Of a stretch of DNA of 64,000 bases, positions 45,299-53,146 are shown piece after piece. The notes under the pieces were generated by a model. It was not told the DNA's origin. It worked only from the letters and a program-made list of their open reading frames with translations, and made no database searches. The stretch is from Chitinophagaceae bacterium IBVUCB2 (GTDB lineage: Bacteria; Bacteroidota; Bacteroidia; Chitinophagales; Chitinophagaceae), in contig NFUV01000001.1 of the NCBI GenBank assembly GCA_002127295.1, positions 682,001 through 746,000 of the forward strand. The letters run 5' to 3'. A program made the position numbers and the translations under genes. Every line of letters starts with the position of its first letter. Position 1 is the stretch's first letter.

Positions 45299-46531
45299 TC
45301 AGCCTGCTCTTCGTTGTAATTCTTTTTTGATCAGGCCTAATTCTCTTCCGGTCTGACCTTTTACAGATGTGTTTTCCTGTGCCCGGCGCATCAGGTAAGG
45401 GATCACATCCTTAATGGGGCCGAAAGGTAAATATTTACTTACGCTACAGCCTGCATGTGCCAGGTTGAAGGTGATATTATCACTCATGCCATATAACTGG
45501 CTCCAGTGAATATGTGGGTGATTGAGAGATAAACCTTTTTTTAACAATAACTCTGTTGCATACAAATTACTGTACTCATTATGTGAAGCTACTATCAATC
45601 CTATACGCTGCAGGTTGTCCACACAAAATTCAAGGCCGGCATTATAATCCCTGTCACTGCTTTGTTTATCGGGTTGTATGGGAGACGGATAATTTTTTTC
45701 TTCCGCTCTTTTTCTTTCTTTTTCCATATATGCTCCACGAACTAATTTTGCACCGAGGATAAAATCCCTCTCTTCTGCTGCTGCATAGGAATCTTTTAAA
45801 AATTTTAACCTGTCATGCCGGTAATGCTGGATAGTATTGTAAACCACACAACGATTTTTGTTAAATGTATCCATCATTAAAATAGTAAGTGCATCAACCG
45901 GATCTTGTATCCAGGTTTCTTCTGCATCTACCAATACGCCAATTTTTTTCTCTGCAGCTGTTTCACATATCCTCATCATACGGTGACGAACTTTATGCCA
46001 CTCCTCTTTCTCCTCGGCTGTTAATTCGTCCACAGATTTTAAAAACCGCTTCATCAAAGTACCTTCGGAAGCATGCATCATGCTATCTAATTTCTCCAAC
46101 AAAGCAAAACGGGCAAAGCCTGTTACTTTGATACTCATAAATGGAATATTCGGCTGTGTAGATGCATACTCAATAACACGGATAAATTCTTCTGTAGCAT
46201 GATCGAAACCATGCTCCCCATCATCTCCACCCTCCACACCATAGTCAAGTATCGCTTTTACATTGTACCCGCCCAGTTTTTTAGCCACAATTGAAGTTTC
46301 AGCCAATGTTTCACCACCCACAAATTGTTGAAATATGGTGTTGCGGATAATCCTTCTTACTGGCAAGCCTGCTTTGATTGACCAGGGAGTAAGGCGGGTG
46401 CCTATTTTTACTAACCAGGGTTTTCCCATCAGGGAGAAAAGAAAACTGGCTTTTTTTAATTGTTTACTTGTCTTGTATTCAAACGCAAACTCTGTATTGT
46501 CGAAAGAAATGACTGGCTCCGTATTGCTCAT
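45299..46531 (-). CDS. Proline dehydrogenase
   Basis: 410 residues from the ATG at 46531; a TTG 24 bases upstream is in frame but encodes only MQVSYNSH before it. It oxidises proline to delta-1-pyrroline-5-carboxylate with FAD. The (beta/alpha)8 barrel shows LVDAEETWIQDPVDAL, NTIQHYRHDRLKFL, GAKLVRGAYMEKER, and the C-terminal flavin-site motif PYLMRRAQENTSV. Only the PRODH domain is present, so the P5C dehydrogenase step is done by a separate gene elsewhere. It stands alone between short AT-rich spacers. Confidence 0.95.
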   Translation of the reverse strand: MSNTEPVISFDNTEFAFEYKTSKQLKKASFLFSLMGKPWLVKIGTRLTPWSIKAGLPVRRIIRNTIFQQFVGGETLAETSIVAKKLGGYNVKAILDYGVEGGDDGEHGFDHATEEFIRVIEYASTQPNIPFMSIKVTGFARFALLEKLDSMMHASEGTLMKRFLKSVDELTAEEKEEWHKVRHRMMRICETAAEKKIGVLVDAEETWIQDPVDALTILMMDTFNKNRCVVYNTIQHYRHDRLKFLKDSYAAAEERDFILGAKLVRGAYMEKERKRAEEKNYPSPIQPDKQSSDRDYNAGLEFCVDNLQRIGLIVASHNEYSNLYATELLLKKGLSLNHPHIHWSQLYGMSDNITFNLAHAGCSVSKYLPFGPIKDVIPYLMRRAQENTSVKGQTGRELGLIKKELQRRAG

Positions 46532-46630
46532 ATGGCTATTATAAGATACCTGCAAAAATAGCCGAAAGGATTTAAATGAAACCCCTAGTTATTGCGAAAA
46601 TGGGTGAGATTGCAAGAACTTTATTGATTT

Positions 46631-46906
46631 TTACCGCTTCGATATTTTATTGCCCGTAATAATTTTTTGCCTGCTGCATTTAAACCGGTTAATTGCTTTA
46701 TTCCTTTTTTGGGCATGCTTGCTTTTCCTTCCATTCATTCTTTTACGCCACATCAGGAAACTGCTTTTCTGCATGTAACGGCGCATTAATTCTATTACCT
46801 GCTTTTCCGGCAAGCCGAACTGGTGTTCGATAGCTTCAAAAGGGGTTCTGTCTTCCCACCCCATTTCAATGATACGATCTATATCTTTTTCTGTTAAAGA
46901 AATCAT
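46631..46906 (-). CDS. TIGR03643/DUF2805 family small protein
   Basis: 91 residues from the ATG at 46906; longer forms would run into the divergent gene and are hydrophobic junk. MISLTEKDIDRIIEMGWEDRTPFEAIEHQFG and the RRYMQKSSFLMWRKRMNGRKSKH end are characteristic of the TIGR03643 family, a helix-turn-helix-like fold with a basic tail. The family is often next to photolyase-like genes, as here: the divergent neighbour at 46988 is one, with 81 bases between the starts. A DNA-binding role is plausible but unproven. Confidence 0.88.
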   Translation of the reverse strand: MISLTEKDIDRIIEMGWEDRTPFEAIEHQFGLPEKQVIELMRRYMQKSSFLMWRKRMNGRKSKHAQKRNKAINRFKCSRQKIITGNKISKR

Positions 46907-46987
46907 TATTGAAAGAATAGAATAATAAAACAATATTTTATCCTGTATCCTATACAACCAATAAACAGGCAATTTGTTATAGTATAT

Positions 46988-48139
46988 ATGCAGCAATACC
47001 CATTTCCGGTTTCTTACAATGAAATACTTGAACGGATCGACCAAATTGATCCTGTACAATATGCCACATCAAGAAATTTTCTCGATGGAGCAGTAACCTA
47101 TCTCTCCCCATACATTTCAAGGGGTGTGATTAGCTGCCACCAAATATTTCAATCGCTGCTTTCTAAAGGTTATACTATTGACTCCTGTAAAAAATTGATA
47201 CAGGAATTAGCATGGAGAGAATATTTTCAACGGGTATGGCAATACCTGGAAGATGACATATTTAAAGATATCCGGAAAAGCTACCAGCAAATACAGCATA
47301 CCCGGATGCCTGTCTCTTTGCTGGAAGCATCAACAGGTATTATTGCTATCGATAAAGGAATTAAAGCGCTGTATGAAACGGGTTACATGCATAACCATAT
47401 CAGAATGTATACTGCCAGTATTACAACCAATATTGGCAAAGCACACTGGCAAATTCCTTCGCAATGGATGTATTACCATTTACTGGATGGCGATATTGCC
47501 TGTAATACCTGTAGCTGGCAGTGGGTAGCCGGCACCTTTTCTACAAAAAAATATTTTTGCAACCAGGAGAACATCAATAAATATACAGGCACATCACAAC
47601 AGCATACTTACCTGGATAAAAGTTATGATGAATTGCCCACTATGGCTGTGCCACCAACACTTTCAAAAGCTACTTCGCTGCAGTTAAAAACATCTTTACC
47701 GTCGACGACGATGCCGGAATTAGACAGTTCTCTTCCATTATTATTATATAATTCATATAATCTTGATCCGCTATGGCATGAAGATATAGAGGCTAACAGA
47801 ATATTATTGTTGGAGCCATCTCATTTTAATCAATATCCGGTCAGTGAAAAAGTGATTGATTTTATTATGGGGCTTTCAAAAAATATTCCCGGGCTGCAAG
47901 TAATGACAGGTGAAGTAAAAAATATTCCGGGAATGCAAAAGTTTCCGGCCATTTATTCAAAAGAGCATCCTCTTTTCAAACATTACCCAGGTAAAAAAGA
48001 TGAAAGAACCTGGCTTTTCCCGGAAGTAAATAGCTTTCCTGATTCATTTTTCAGCTATTGGAAAAAATGTGAAAAAACACTCTTGACTGATAACAAGCAC
48101 TACCCCGTATATAATATGAACAACAAGCAGGTTAGTTAG
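46988..48139 (+). CDS. Photolyase/cryptochrome-like FAD-binding protein with permuted domain order
   Basis: 383 residues. Residues 1-215 match the FAD-binding domain of the photolyase/cryptochrome family: TYLSPYISRGVIS, LIQELAWREYFQRVW, YETGYMHNHIRM, and DGDIACNTCSWQWVAGTFSTK (the WQW and the Asn for flavin are kept). The usual N-terminal alpha/beta antenna domain is absent from the front; a segment of similar type (RILLLEPSHFNQYPVSEKVIDFI, about 270-292) lies at the C-terminus. It may repair DNA photoproducts or sense blue light. It overlaps the convergent gene end by 8 bases. Confidence 0.85.
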   Translation: MQQYPFPVSYNEILERIDQIDPVQYATSRNFLDGAVTYLSPYISRGVISCHQIFQSLLSKGYTIDSCKKLIQELAWREYFQRVWQYLEDDIFKDIRKSYQQIQHTRMPVSLLEASTGIIAIDKGIKALYETGYMHNHIRMYTASITTNIGKAHWQIPSQWMYYHLLDGDIACNTCSWQWVAGTFSTKKYFCNQENINKYTGTSQQHTYLDKSYDELPTMAVPPTLSKATSLQLKTSLPSTTMPELDSSLPLLLYNSYNLDPLWHEDIEANRILLLEPSHFNQYPVSEKVIDFIMGLSKNIPGLQVMTGEVKNIPGMQKFPAIYSKEHPLFKHYPGKKDERTWLFPEVNSFPDSFFSYWKKCEKTLLTDNKHYPVYNMNNKQVS

Positions 48140-49175
48140 AGACATTTAATATAACTACTGCATCCCGCTGCAACGATGCAGATAAGTTTATATCATATCG
48201 CTTTTTACCTGCTTTAATAATCAGGACGGCTGTATTAGGCGGTATTTGACCAACATTTTCAGCATACAATCTTAACTGATTCTCTTTGCCCCGTTCTAAT
48301 TGTAATTGAAACTGGAATGGTTTTTCAGATAACTTGATATTCTCCGCAATTTTTATATCATTAAGAAATAAAGAGACAACATCGCCATCTACCACTCCAT
48401 TGTCATAAAGCAATATTTGTACTGATGCGGTATCTAACTGCAGGCTTTGTTGTACATCTTGTATCCTTGGTCCATTAATTGGTTCTTCAACATTCTTTTT
48501 TTCTGAACTGGAATCTTTTGCAGCAACATCCGCATTTTCCCCGTCAGGTTTCTTTTTAAATAAAGTGAATTTATTTTTTCTGTCCTTCTCTCTTTTACCA
48601 TCAGCCTTTTTATCTTTTTCTTCATTACCTGTTAATCGTATTCTTTTTTCACGGCCAGGATGAAACTCTTCTATAAAACCGGGTGTTTTTCCAGACAAAC
48701 GCTTAATTAAAACCTTGTTAGCTCCGATCGTTGCTCTTACATTTTCTCCCATCGGTGCTACCCATTCTCCAGACAATTCAGCAATTGAATCTTCAACATT
48801 ATAGTACAACAGAAAAGAAGAAAAGGTTTCACAAAAGCGAGGGGCCATAAAAAGTGTAGCAGTATTCCGGGTACTAAACGATACCTGGCTGTTTCTTTCA
48901 AGTATAGCAGGCACTGTGCCTGAAACAGGATAACGGCAGCGTAATTCGTCTTCAAAAAAATCGGTAATATCTCTTACCCTGCTTTTCTCAACACTCATTG
49001 CCTCACAAACTCCCCAAACAAAATCATCTTCCTGCTCCAGGTAAATACGAATAAAAAATTCACTTCGTTTTCCTAAACGATCTGAATAAAAAACTCCCTC
49101 CCAGGTACCAGAAAGATCCTGCGCCACACCCCAATAATGTGATAAGAGTAGTATAAAGCAAGAGAGAAACTTCAC
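48132..49175 (-). CDS. Exported protein with Lys/Glu-rich linker, function unknown
   Basis: 347 residues with a signal peptide (to about 19, GVAQ). An N-terminal beta domain (about 20-165; LSGTWEGVFYSDRLGKRSEFFIRIYL) resembles META/lipocalin-like sheets. A very charged linker (about 185-235, KDKKADGKREKDRKNK) leads to a C-terminal jelly-roll-like domain (about 245-347; SVQILLYDNGVVDGDVVSLFLNDIKIAENIKLSEKPF) as in many secreted Bacteroidota proteins. No catalytic motif. The gene end overlaps the photolyase-like gene end by 8 bases (tail to tail). Confidence 0.75.
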   Translation of the reverse strand: MKFLSCFILLLSHYWGVAQDLSGTWEGVFYSDRLGKRSEFFIRIYLEQEDDFVWGVCEAMSVEKSRVRDITDFFEDELRCRYPVSGTVPAILERNSQVSFSTRNTATLFMAPRFCETFSSFLLYYNVEDSIAELSGEWVAPMGENVRATIGANKVLIKRLSGKTPGFIEEFHPGREKRIRLTGNEEKDKKADGKREKDRKNKFTLFKKKPDGENADVAAKDSSSEKKNVEEPINGPRIQDVQQSLQLDTASVQILLYDNGVVDGDVVSLFLNDIKIAENIKLSEKPFQFQLQLERGKENQLRLYAENVGQIPPNTAVLIIKAGKKRYDINLSASLQRDAVVILNVSN

Positions 49176-49298
49176 TGGTTCTTTTTAAAAAGATAAGCAA
49201 TTTGATACATTCAGAAATGTTTTTTTAGTATGAAAGACCGGTCTGAAAACTAACTGCTAAATGTTTTAATCTGACCTTTTTAATCATTTCATATCCAG

Positions 49299-49306
49299 TA
49301 CCTTTG
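49299..49306 (+). promoter_or_regulatory. -7 promoter box of the thioesterase gene
   Basis: TACCTTTG matches the Bacteroidota -7 consensus TAnnTTTG exactly and sits 17 bases before the start at 49324. The -33 region holds only a T-run. Confidence 0.45.
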
Positions 49307-49323
49307 CCAAAATTTTCTTTGCT

Positions 49324-49839
49324 ATGGAAGCTAAAAAGGCCTCACAAAGTATTACAATAATGACCGAGTTGGTACTTCCCAACGATACGAATGTATTCGG
49401 CAACCTGATGGGTGGACGACTAATGTATTGGATGGATATAGCCGCTGCATTATCAGCACAGAAACATTGTAATGCCCCGGTAGTAACCGCTTCTGTTGAT
49501 AATATATCATTCGAGAATCCTATAAAACTTGGAAATGTTGTTCATATTGAAGCCAAAATAACAAGGGCTTTCAACTCATCCATGGAAGTGCATATGAAAG
49601 TTTGGGGAGAAGACCTGACCCAACAGTACAAATATAAAAGCAATGAAGCCTATTATACCTTCGTTGCATTAGATCCCAATCGTAAGCCAAGAGTGGTTCC
49701 ACAATTGGTAACTGAAACCGAAGAAGAGAAAAAATTATTTGACGGCGCTTTAAGAAGAAGACAATTACGATTGATATTAGGGGGCAAGATGAAGCCTGAT
49801 GATGCTGCTGAGTTGAAAGCTCTCTTTGTGAAAGATTAA
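49324..49839 (+). CDS. Acyl-CoA thioesterase (hotdog fold)
   Basis: 171 residues. The hotdog domain shows NDTNVFGNLMGGRLMYWMDIAAALSAQKHC, in which the Asn/Gly-rich helix and Asp are typical of the YciA/Acot branch, followed by VTASVDNISFENPIKLGNVVHIEA. It hydrolyses acyl-CoA thioesters, with chain-length preference unknown. The gene converges on the acyltransferase at 49966 across a 126-base spacer carrying an inverted repeat, so its mRNA probably ends there. Confidence 0.92.
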   Translation: MEAKKASQSITIMTELVLPNDTNVFGNLMGGRLMYWMDIAAALSAQKHCNAPVVTASVDNISFENPIKLGNVVHIEAKITRAFNSSMEVHMKVWGEDLTQQYKYKSNEAYYTFVALDPNRKPRVVPQLVTETEEEKKLFDGALRRRQLRLILGGKMKPDDAAELKALFVKD

Positions 49840-49845
49840 CTCAAT

Positions 49846-49972
49846 AGTCCGAAAGTCTGTAAGACGGAAAGTCGGAAAGAAATTGTCTGAGAGCAAGGAG
49901 TTTTTTATAGATTTTGGAATGGAATATAGCATTCGGTCTTCCCCTGACCTTACTGTCTTGCGGACTTACTTT
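49846..49972. repeat. Imperfect inverted GTCCG/AAGAC repeat pair between convergent genes
   Basis: The left arm (49846-49880) has GTCCGAAAGTCTGTAAGAC and GGAAAGTCGGAAAG. The right arm (49946-49972), read on the minus strand, has AAGTAAGTCCGCAAGACAG. They could pair in RNA and act as a bidirectional terminator. GTCnGAAAGTC-type units are reminiscent of dispersed Chitinophagaceae spacer repeats. Confidence 0.45.
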
Positions 49973-50736
49973 TCTACTGTTTGCCAATGATGCTTTCCCA
50001 TCATCATGTACTTTTTACTTTGCTCGATGGCATCCATAATCTGCGAAAGAATAGTTTCTGCCGGTGCATCGTAATCGATTTCCAATGGAGCTTTAAAAGT
50101 TACAGATAATAATGTTCCTTTCTTTTTAAATTTTAACCCCTTTTTATTAAAGGCCCGCCAGAATCCATTTATCACTACTGGTATTACTATTGGCTTCATT
50201 TGCTTAATGATGAGTGCAGTTCCCTTTCGACCCGGTGCAAATGGCTTGGTAGTTCCCTGGGGGAAAGTGATCACCCAGTTATTTTCTAGTGCCTTGAAAA
50301 TTTTTCTTGTGTCAGAAGCATCTAATCCTTTTCTCACTTCTTTTTTCGGACCGTCATTCCAGGTTCTTTTTACGGTAAGTCCTCCTGCCAATAAAAACAA
50401 ACGACTTATTAAACTTCCTTTCATAGTCGCTTCTGCAGCTACATAATTTACTCTTGTAAATGGATTGAGTAAATAATAAGGAATACCGAGACGATTTTTT
50501 TTACCCCATTTAATAGCACAGAAAATATGCAGAAAGGTTATTACGTCGGCAAAATATGTTTGGTGATTACTTACAAAGAGAACCCGTTGCCGGGGTAATT
50601 TGCTGATATGTTCGGTACCGGATATTTTCAGCTTATTGACGATAGCAAGTCCAGGATATGAAAATAAGCCTACAAAAAAGTAAACTAGTTTTCTTACCGG
50701 GTGGAAATTTCTTAACCTTTCGCCTATAGAAGCCAT
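49966..50736 (-). CDS. 1-acyl-sn-glycerol-3-phosphate acyltransferase (PlsC-like)
   Basis: 256 residues. The PlsC acyltransferase motifs are clear: NHQTYFAD (H-x4-D, catalytic), then the glycerol-phosphate-binding block FPQGTTKPFAPGRKGTA and the IPVVINGF motif. A short hydrophobic N-terminal segment (RKLVYFFVGLFSYPGLAIV) anchors it at the membrane. It acylates lysophosphatidate in phospholipid synthesis. A second, related acyltransferase is at 53147. Which of the two is the housekeeping PlsC is not evident. Confidence 0.88.
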   Translation of the reverse strand: MASIGERLRNFHPVRKLVYFFVGLFSYPGLAIVNKLKISGTEHISKLPRQRVLFVSNHQTYFADVITFLHIFCAIKWGKKNRLGIPYYLLNPFTRVNYVAAEATMKGSLISRLFLLAGGLTVKRTWNDGPKKEVRKGLDASDTRKIFKALENNWVITFPQGTTKPFAPGRKGTALIIKQMKPIVIPVVINGFWRAFNKKGLKFKKKGTLLSVTFKAPLEIDYDAPAETILSQIMDAIEQSKKYMMMGKHHWQTVEK

Positions 50737-50859
50737 TCGGATTAATTTTGAGTGGCAATGATGATTGAAATTAAGGAATTGTACAGAACGAATGACGGAT
50801 TGATTGATTTTAATGGATTAACACGGAGACTTCGAAAATGTTCATCTGTGTTACTACTG

Positions 50860-50918
50860 TACAAGTGAGTGACACAAGGGACGATGCCAATAGCAATTAG
50901 CCGGTTAAATAATTGTAT
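50860..50918 (+). repeat. Dispersed repeat, copy A (TACAAG-AGTG-CAA-GATG-GCCGG)
   Basis: The order TACAAG, GAGTGACACAA, GATGCCAATAGCAATT, AGCCGGTTAAATAATTG matches, in the same order, a segment on the minus strand at 53041-53097. The two copies flank rpsA in opposite orientation. I infer an imperfect dispersed repeat of the kind spread in Chitinophagaceae genomes. Confidence 0.55.
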
Positions 50919-50955
50919 TAAAAAAAGACCCCCATAAATTAATATGGAGGTCTTT
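50918..50955 (-). terminator. Rho-independent terminator of rpsA
   Basis: On the minus strand AAAGACCTCCATA pairs with TATGGGGGTCTTT (13 bp, one G-U) around a TTAATT loop, followed by seven T. It starts 25 bases after the rpsA stop. Confidence 0.88.
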
Positions 50956-50979
50956 GTATCATAAGAATATTCTTTCGAA

Positions 50980-52899
50980 TTATTCTGGTTTAGCTTCTTC
51001 TTCAGTAGAAGCAGCTTCGTCGCTGCTGCCACCTTCCATTTTTTTCTTCAATTCTGCTAAAACACCCAGGTCGCCTAATGTAGATTTCTCTACTTTGCCC
51101 TGGATAGTTTTTACTGCCTTCTTGGTTTTATCAGCTTCAGCTCTAACTTCTTTTTTAGCGGCTTCAGCTACTTCTACCTGGCCCTGCTCCCAAATGCGGG
51201 TATGAGAAACCACAATGCGTTTTTCATTGCGATCGAACTCAATCACTACAAATTGTGCAGTTTCATCAGCAGCAATGCTCTTACCATCTTCTTTTGCAAG
51301 ATGACGGTTAGGTGCAAAACCTTCTAAACCGTAAGGTAACTGGATAGTAGCGCCTTTATCATCTCTGCGGCTAACAGTTCCTTCATGCAATGTACCTACA
51401 GCGAAAGTATCCTGTAGTGTGTTCCAGGGATCTTCTTCCAGTTGTTTGTGGCCTAATTGCAATTTGCGGTTTTCTTTATCTATACCCAGTATAGCAACAT
51501 CAATTGTTGCACCTACTTTAGTGTACTCACTTGGGTGATTGAAACGCTTCAACCAGCTTAGATCGCTGATGTGGATCATTCCACCGATACCAGCAGCTAA
51601 TTCAACAAACACGCCGTAGTTAGTGATGTTCTTCACCAATCCGCTGTGCTTGCTGCCTTCAGCAAACTTAGTTTCGATATCATTCCATGGATCTGCAGAA
51701 AGTTGTTTGATAGACAAGCTCATCTTGCGACTTGCTTTATCTAATGTTACAACCTTAGCTTCATGCTCGTCGCCCAACTTAAAGAATTCTTTAGCGTTGA
51801 TCGGAGTATTAGCCCATGTAATTTCTGAAACGTGTACAAGACCTTCAACACCTGGTTGAATTTCAAGGAAAGCACCGTAGTCTTCAATATTCACTACTTT
51901 GCCTTTTACAACATTGCCTTCAACAATGTTTTCTCCCAATACATCCCAAGGATGCGGAGTCAATTGCTTCAAGCCAAGGCTGATACGTTTTTTCTCATCA
52001 TCAAAATCAAGTACTACTACATTGATCTTCTGATCAAGTTTAAGTACTTCAGTTGGGTGAGAAATACGGCCCCATGAAATATCGGTGATATAAAGCAGAC
52101 CATCTAAGCCACCAAGATCCATGAAAGCACCGAAGTCTGTGATGTTCTTCACAGTTCCTTCCAATACTTGTCCTTTCTCGAGTTTGCTCATGATCTCTGC
52201 TCTTTGAGCTTCGATATCGCTTTCGATAAGTGCTTTGTGAGATACAACAGCATTCTTAATAGTTTCGTTGATCTTAACTACTTTAAATTCCATTGTCTTA
52301 CCTACAAACTGATCGTAATCAGTAACAGGCTTCACATCAATTTGAGATCCTGGTAAGAATGTTTCCATTCCAAATACATCCACGATCAAACCGCCTTTGG
52401 TTTTAGAAGTAACAGTACCAGTGATGATCTCACCAGTTTTATGTACTTCCACAATTCTTTCCCATGCTCTTGTAATACGAGCCTGGCGACGGCTAAGATT
52501 AAGATGACCATCTCTGTCTTCTTTCTCAACGATCATTACTTCTACTTCATCACCAACAGCCAAATTTTGCAAGTCACGGAATTCATTCAAAGAAATCAAT
52601 CCATCACTTTTAAATCCGATGTTCAATACCACGTCAGTTTTTGTTAAACCAACAACAGTACCTGTCATCATTTGTCCGTCGTTCAATTGTACGAAAGTGT
52701 TGTCGTACACAGAATCGTACTTCTCTTTTTCTTCTTTCGTATAAGAAGTAACATTTCTTTTGTCAACGCTCCAGTCGAAATCGTCGTGAGCCGTTGGCGC
52801 AGGATAGTTTGGTGTCGCTGTAGTTGCCTCTGCTGTATCAGCAGCTGCCCCTTCCTGTACGTCAGCGTTTAGGTTTTTGTTAATAATGTTTTCAAACAT
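50980..52899 (-). CDS. rpsA: 30S ribosomal protein S1
   Basis: 639 residues. Six S1/OB repeats are visible, each with a 'G-x-V-x-x-I-x-D-Y/F-G-A-F' theme: MMTGTVVGLTKTDVVLNIGF, IITGTVTSKTKGGLIVDV, VLEGTVKNITDFGAFMDLGG, VVKGKVVNIEDYGAFLEI, KHSGLVKNITNYGVFVELAAG and LHEGTVSRRDDKGATIQL. An acidic N-terminal extension precedes the first repeat, and a Lys/Glu-rich tail follows the sixth. It unwinds and presents mRNA to the ribosome, which matters greatly in Bacteroidota as most mRNAs lack a Shine-Dalgarno site. Length is at the upper end of the family. Confidence 0.97.
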   Translation of the reverse strand: MFENIINKNLNADVQEGAAADTAEATTATPNYPAPTAHDDFDWSVDKRNVTSYTKEEKEKYDSVYDNTFVQLNDGQMMTGTVVGLTKTDVVLNIGFKSDGLISLNEFRDLQNLAVGDEVEVMIVEKEDRDGHLNLSRRQARITRAWERIVEVHKTGEIITGTVTSKTKGGLIVDVFGMETFLPGSQIDVKPVTDYDQFVGKTMEFKVVKINETIKNAVVSHKALIESDIEAQRAEIMSKLEKGQVLEGTVKNITDFGAFMDLGGLDGLLYITDISWGRISHPTEVLKLDQKINVVVLDFDDEKKRISLGLKQLTPHPWDVLGENIVEGNVVKGKVVNIEDYGAFLEIQPGVEGLVHVSEITWANTPINAKEFFKLGDEHEAKVVTLDKASRKMSLSIKQLSADPWNDIETKFAEGSKHSGLVKNITNYGVFVELAAGIGGMIHISDLSWLKRFNHPSEYTKVGATIDVAILGIDKENRKLQLGHKQLEEDPWNTLQDTFAVGTLHEGTVSRRDDKGATIQLPYGLEGFAPNRHLAKEDGKSIAADETAQFVVIEFDRNEKRIVVSHTRIWEQGQVEVAEAAKKEVRAEADKTKKAVKTIQGKVEKSTLGDLGVLAELKKKMEGGSSDEAASTEEEAKPE

Positions 52900-52908
52900 T
52901 TTATTTGT

Positions 52909-52929
52909 CCCGAAGGGTTTTATTTCGGG
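52909..52929 (-). promoter_or_regulatory. 5' leader hairpin of rpsA
   Basis: On the minus strand CCCGAA (52929-52924) pairs with TTCGGG (52914-52909), loop of 9 bases, between the -7 box and the start codon. With a start site near 52928 the stem would be at the extreme 5' end of the mRNA, so it may stabilise the transcript or take part in S1 self-regulation. Confidence 0.4.
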
Positions 52930-52933
52930 GTTG

Positions 52934-52941
52934 CAAAGATA
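52934..52941 (-). promoter_or_regulatory. -7 promoter box of rpsA
   Basis: On the minus strand TATCTTTG matches the consensus TAnnTTTG exactly, 35 bases upstream of the ATG. No clear -33 box is seen. Confidence 0.5.
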
Positions 52942-53040
52942 GGTTTTTACTATCGGGTTTTGGGCTAGCAGTGAAAGGTTTTTTAAAGATCAAATAAGAT
53001 CTGCAGTATATTGTTTTTCAATAACTTATGATAAGTTAAA

Positions 53041-53097
53041 CATAACTATTGAGCCGGCCAATCACTACCATCGGTTTAGTTGCGTCGCACTCTTGTA
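53041..53097 (-). repeat. Dispersed repeat, copy B
   Basis: On the minus strand the order TACAAGAGTGCGACGCAAC, CGATGGTAGTGATTGG, CCGGCTCAATAGTTATG matches copy A at 50860-50918 with the same order of blocks. The two lie in inverted orientation either side of rpsA. Confidence 0.55.
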
Positions 53098-53146
53098 CTT
53101 CCTGTACTTTACTCGGCATTTTTCAGGTTGTTGAAAGTGGGCCAAA

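Noticed and set aside
46907-47059. Longer version of the DUF2805 protein starting at 47059
   Set aside because: The extra 51 residues overlap the divergent photolyase-like gene start, and the family begins at the internal Met (MISLTEKD).
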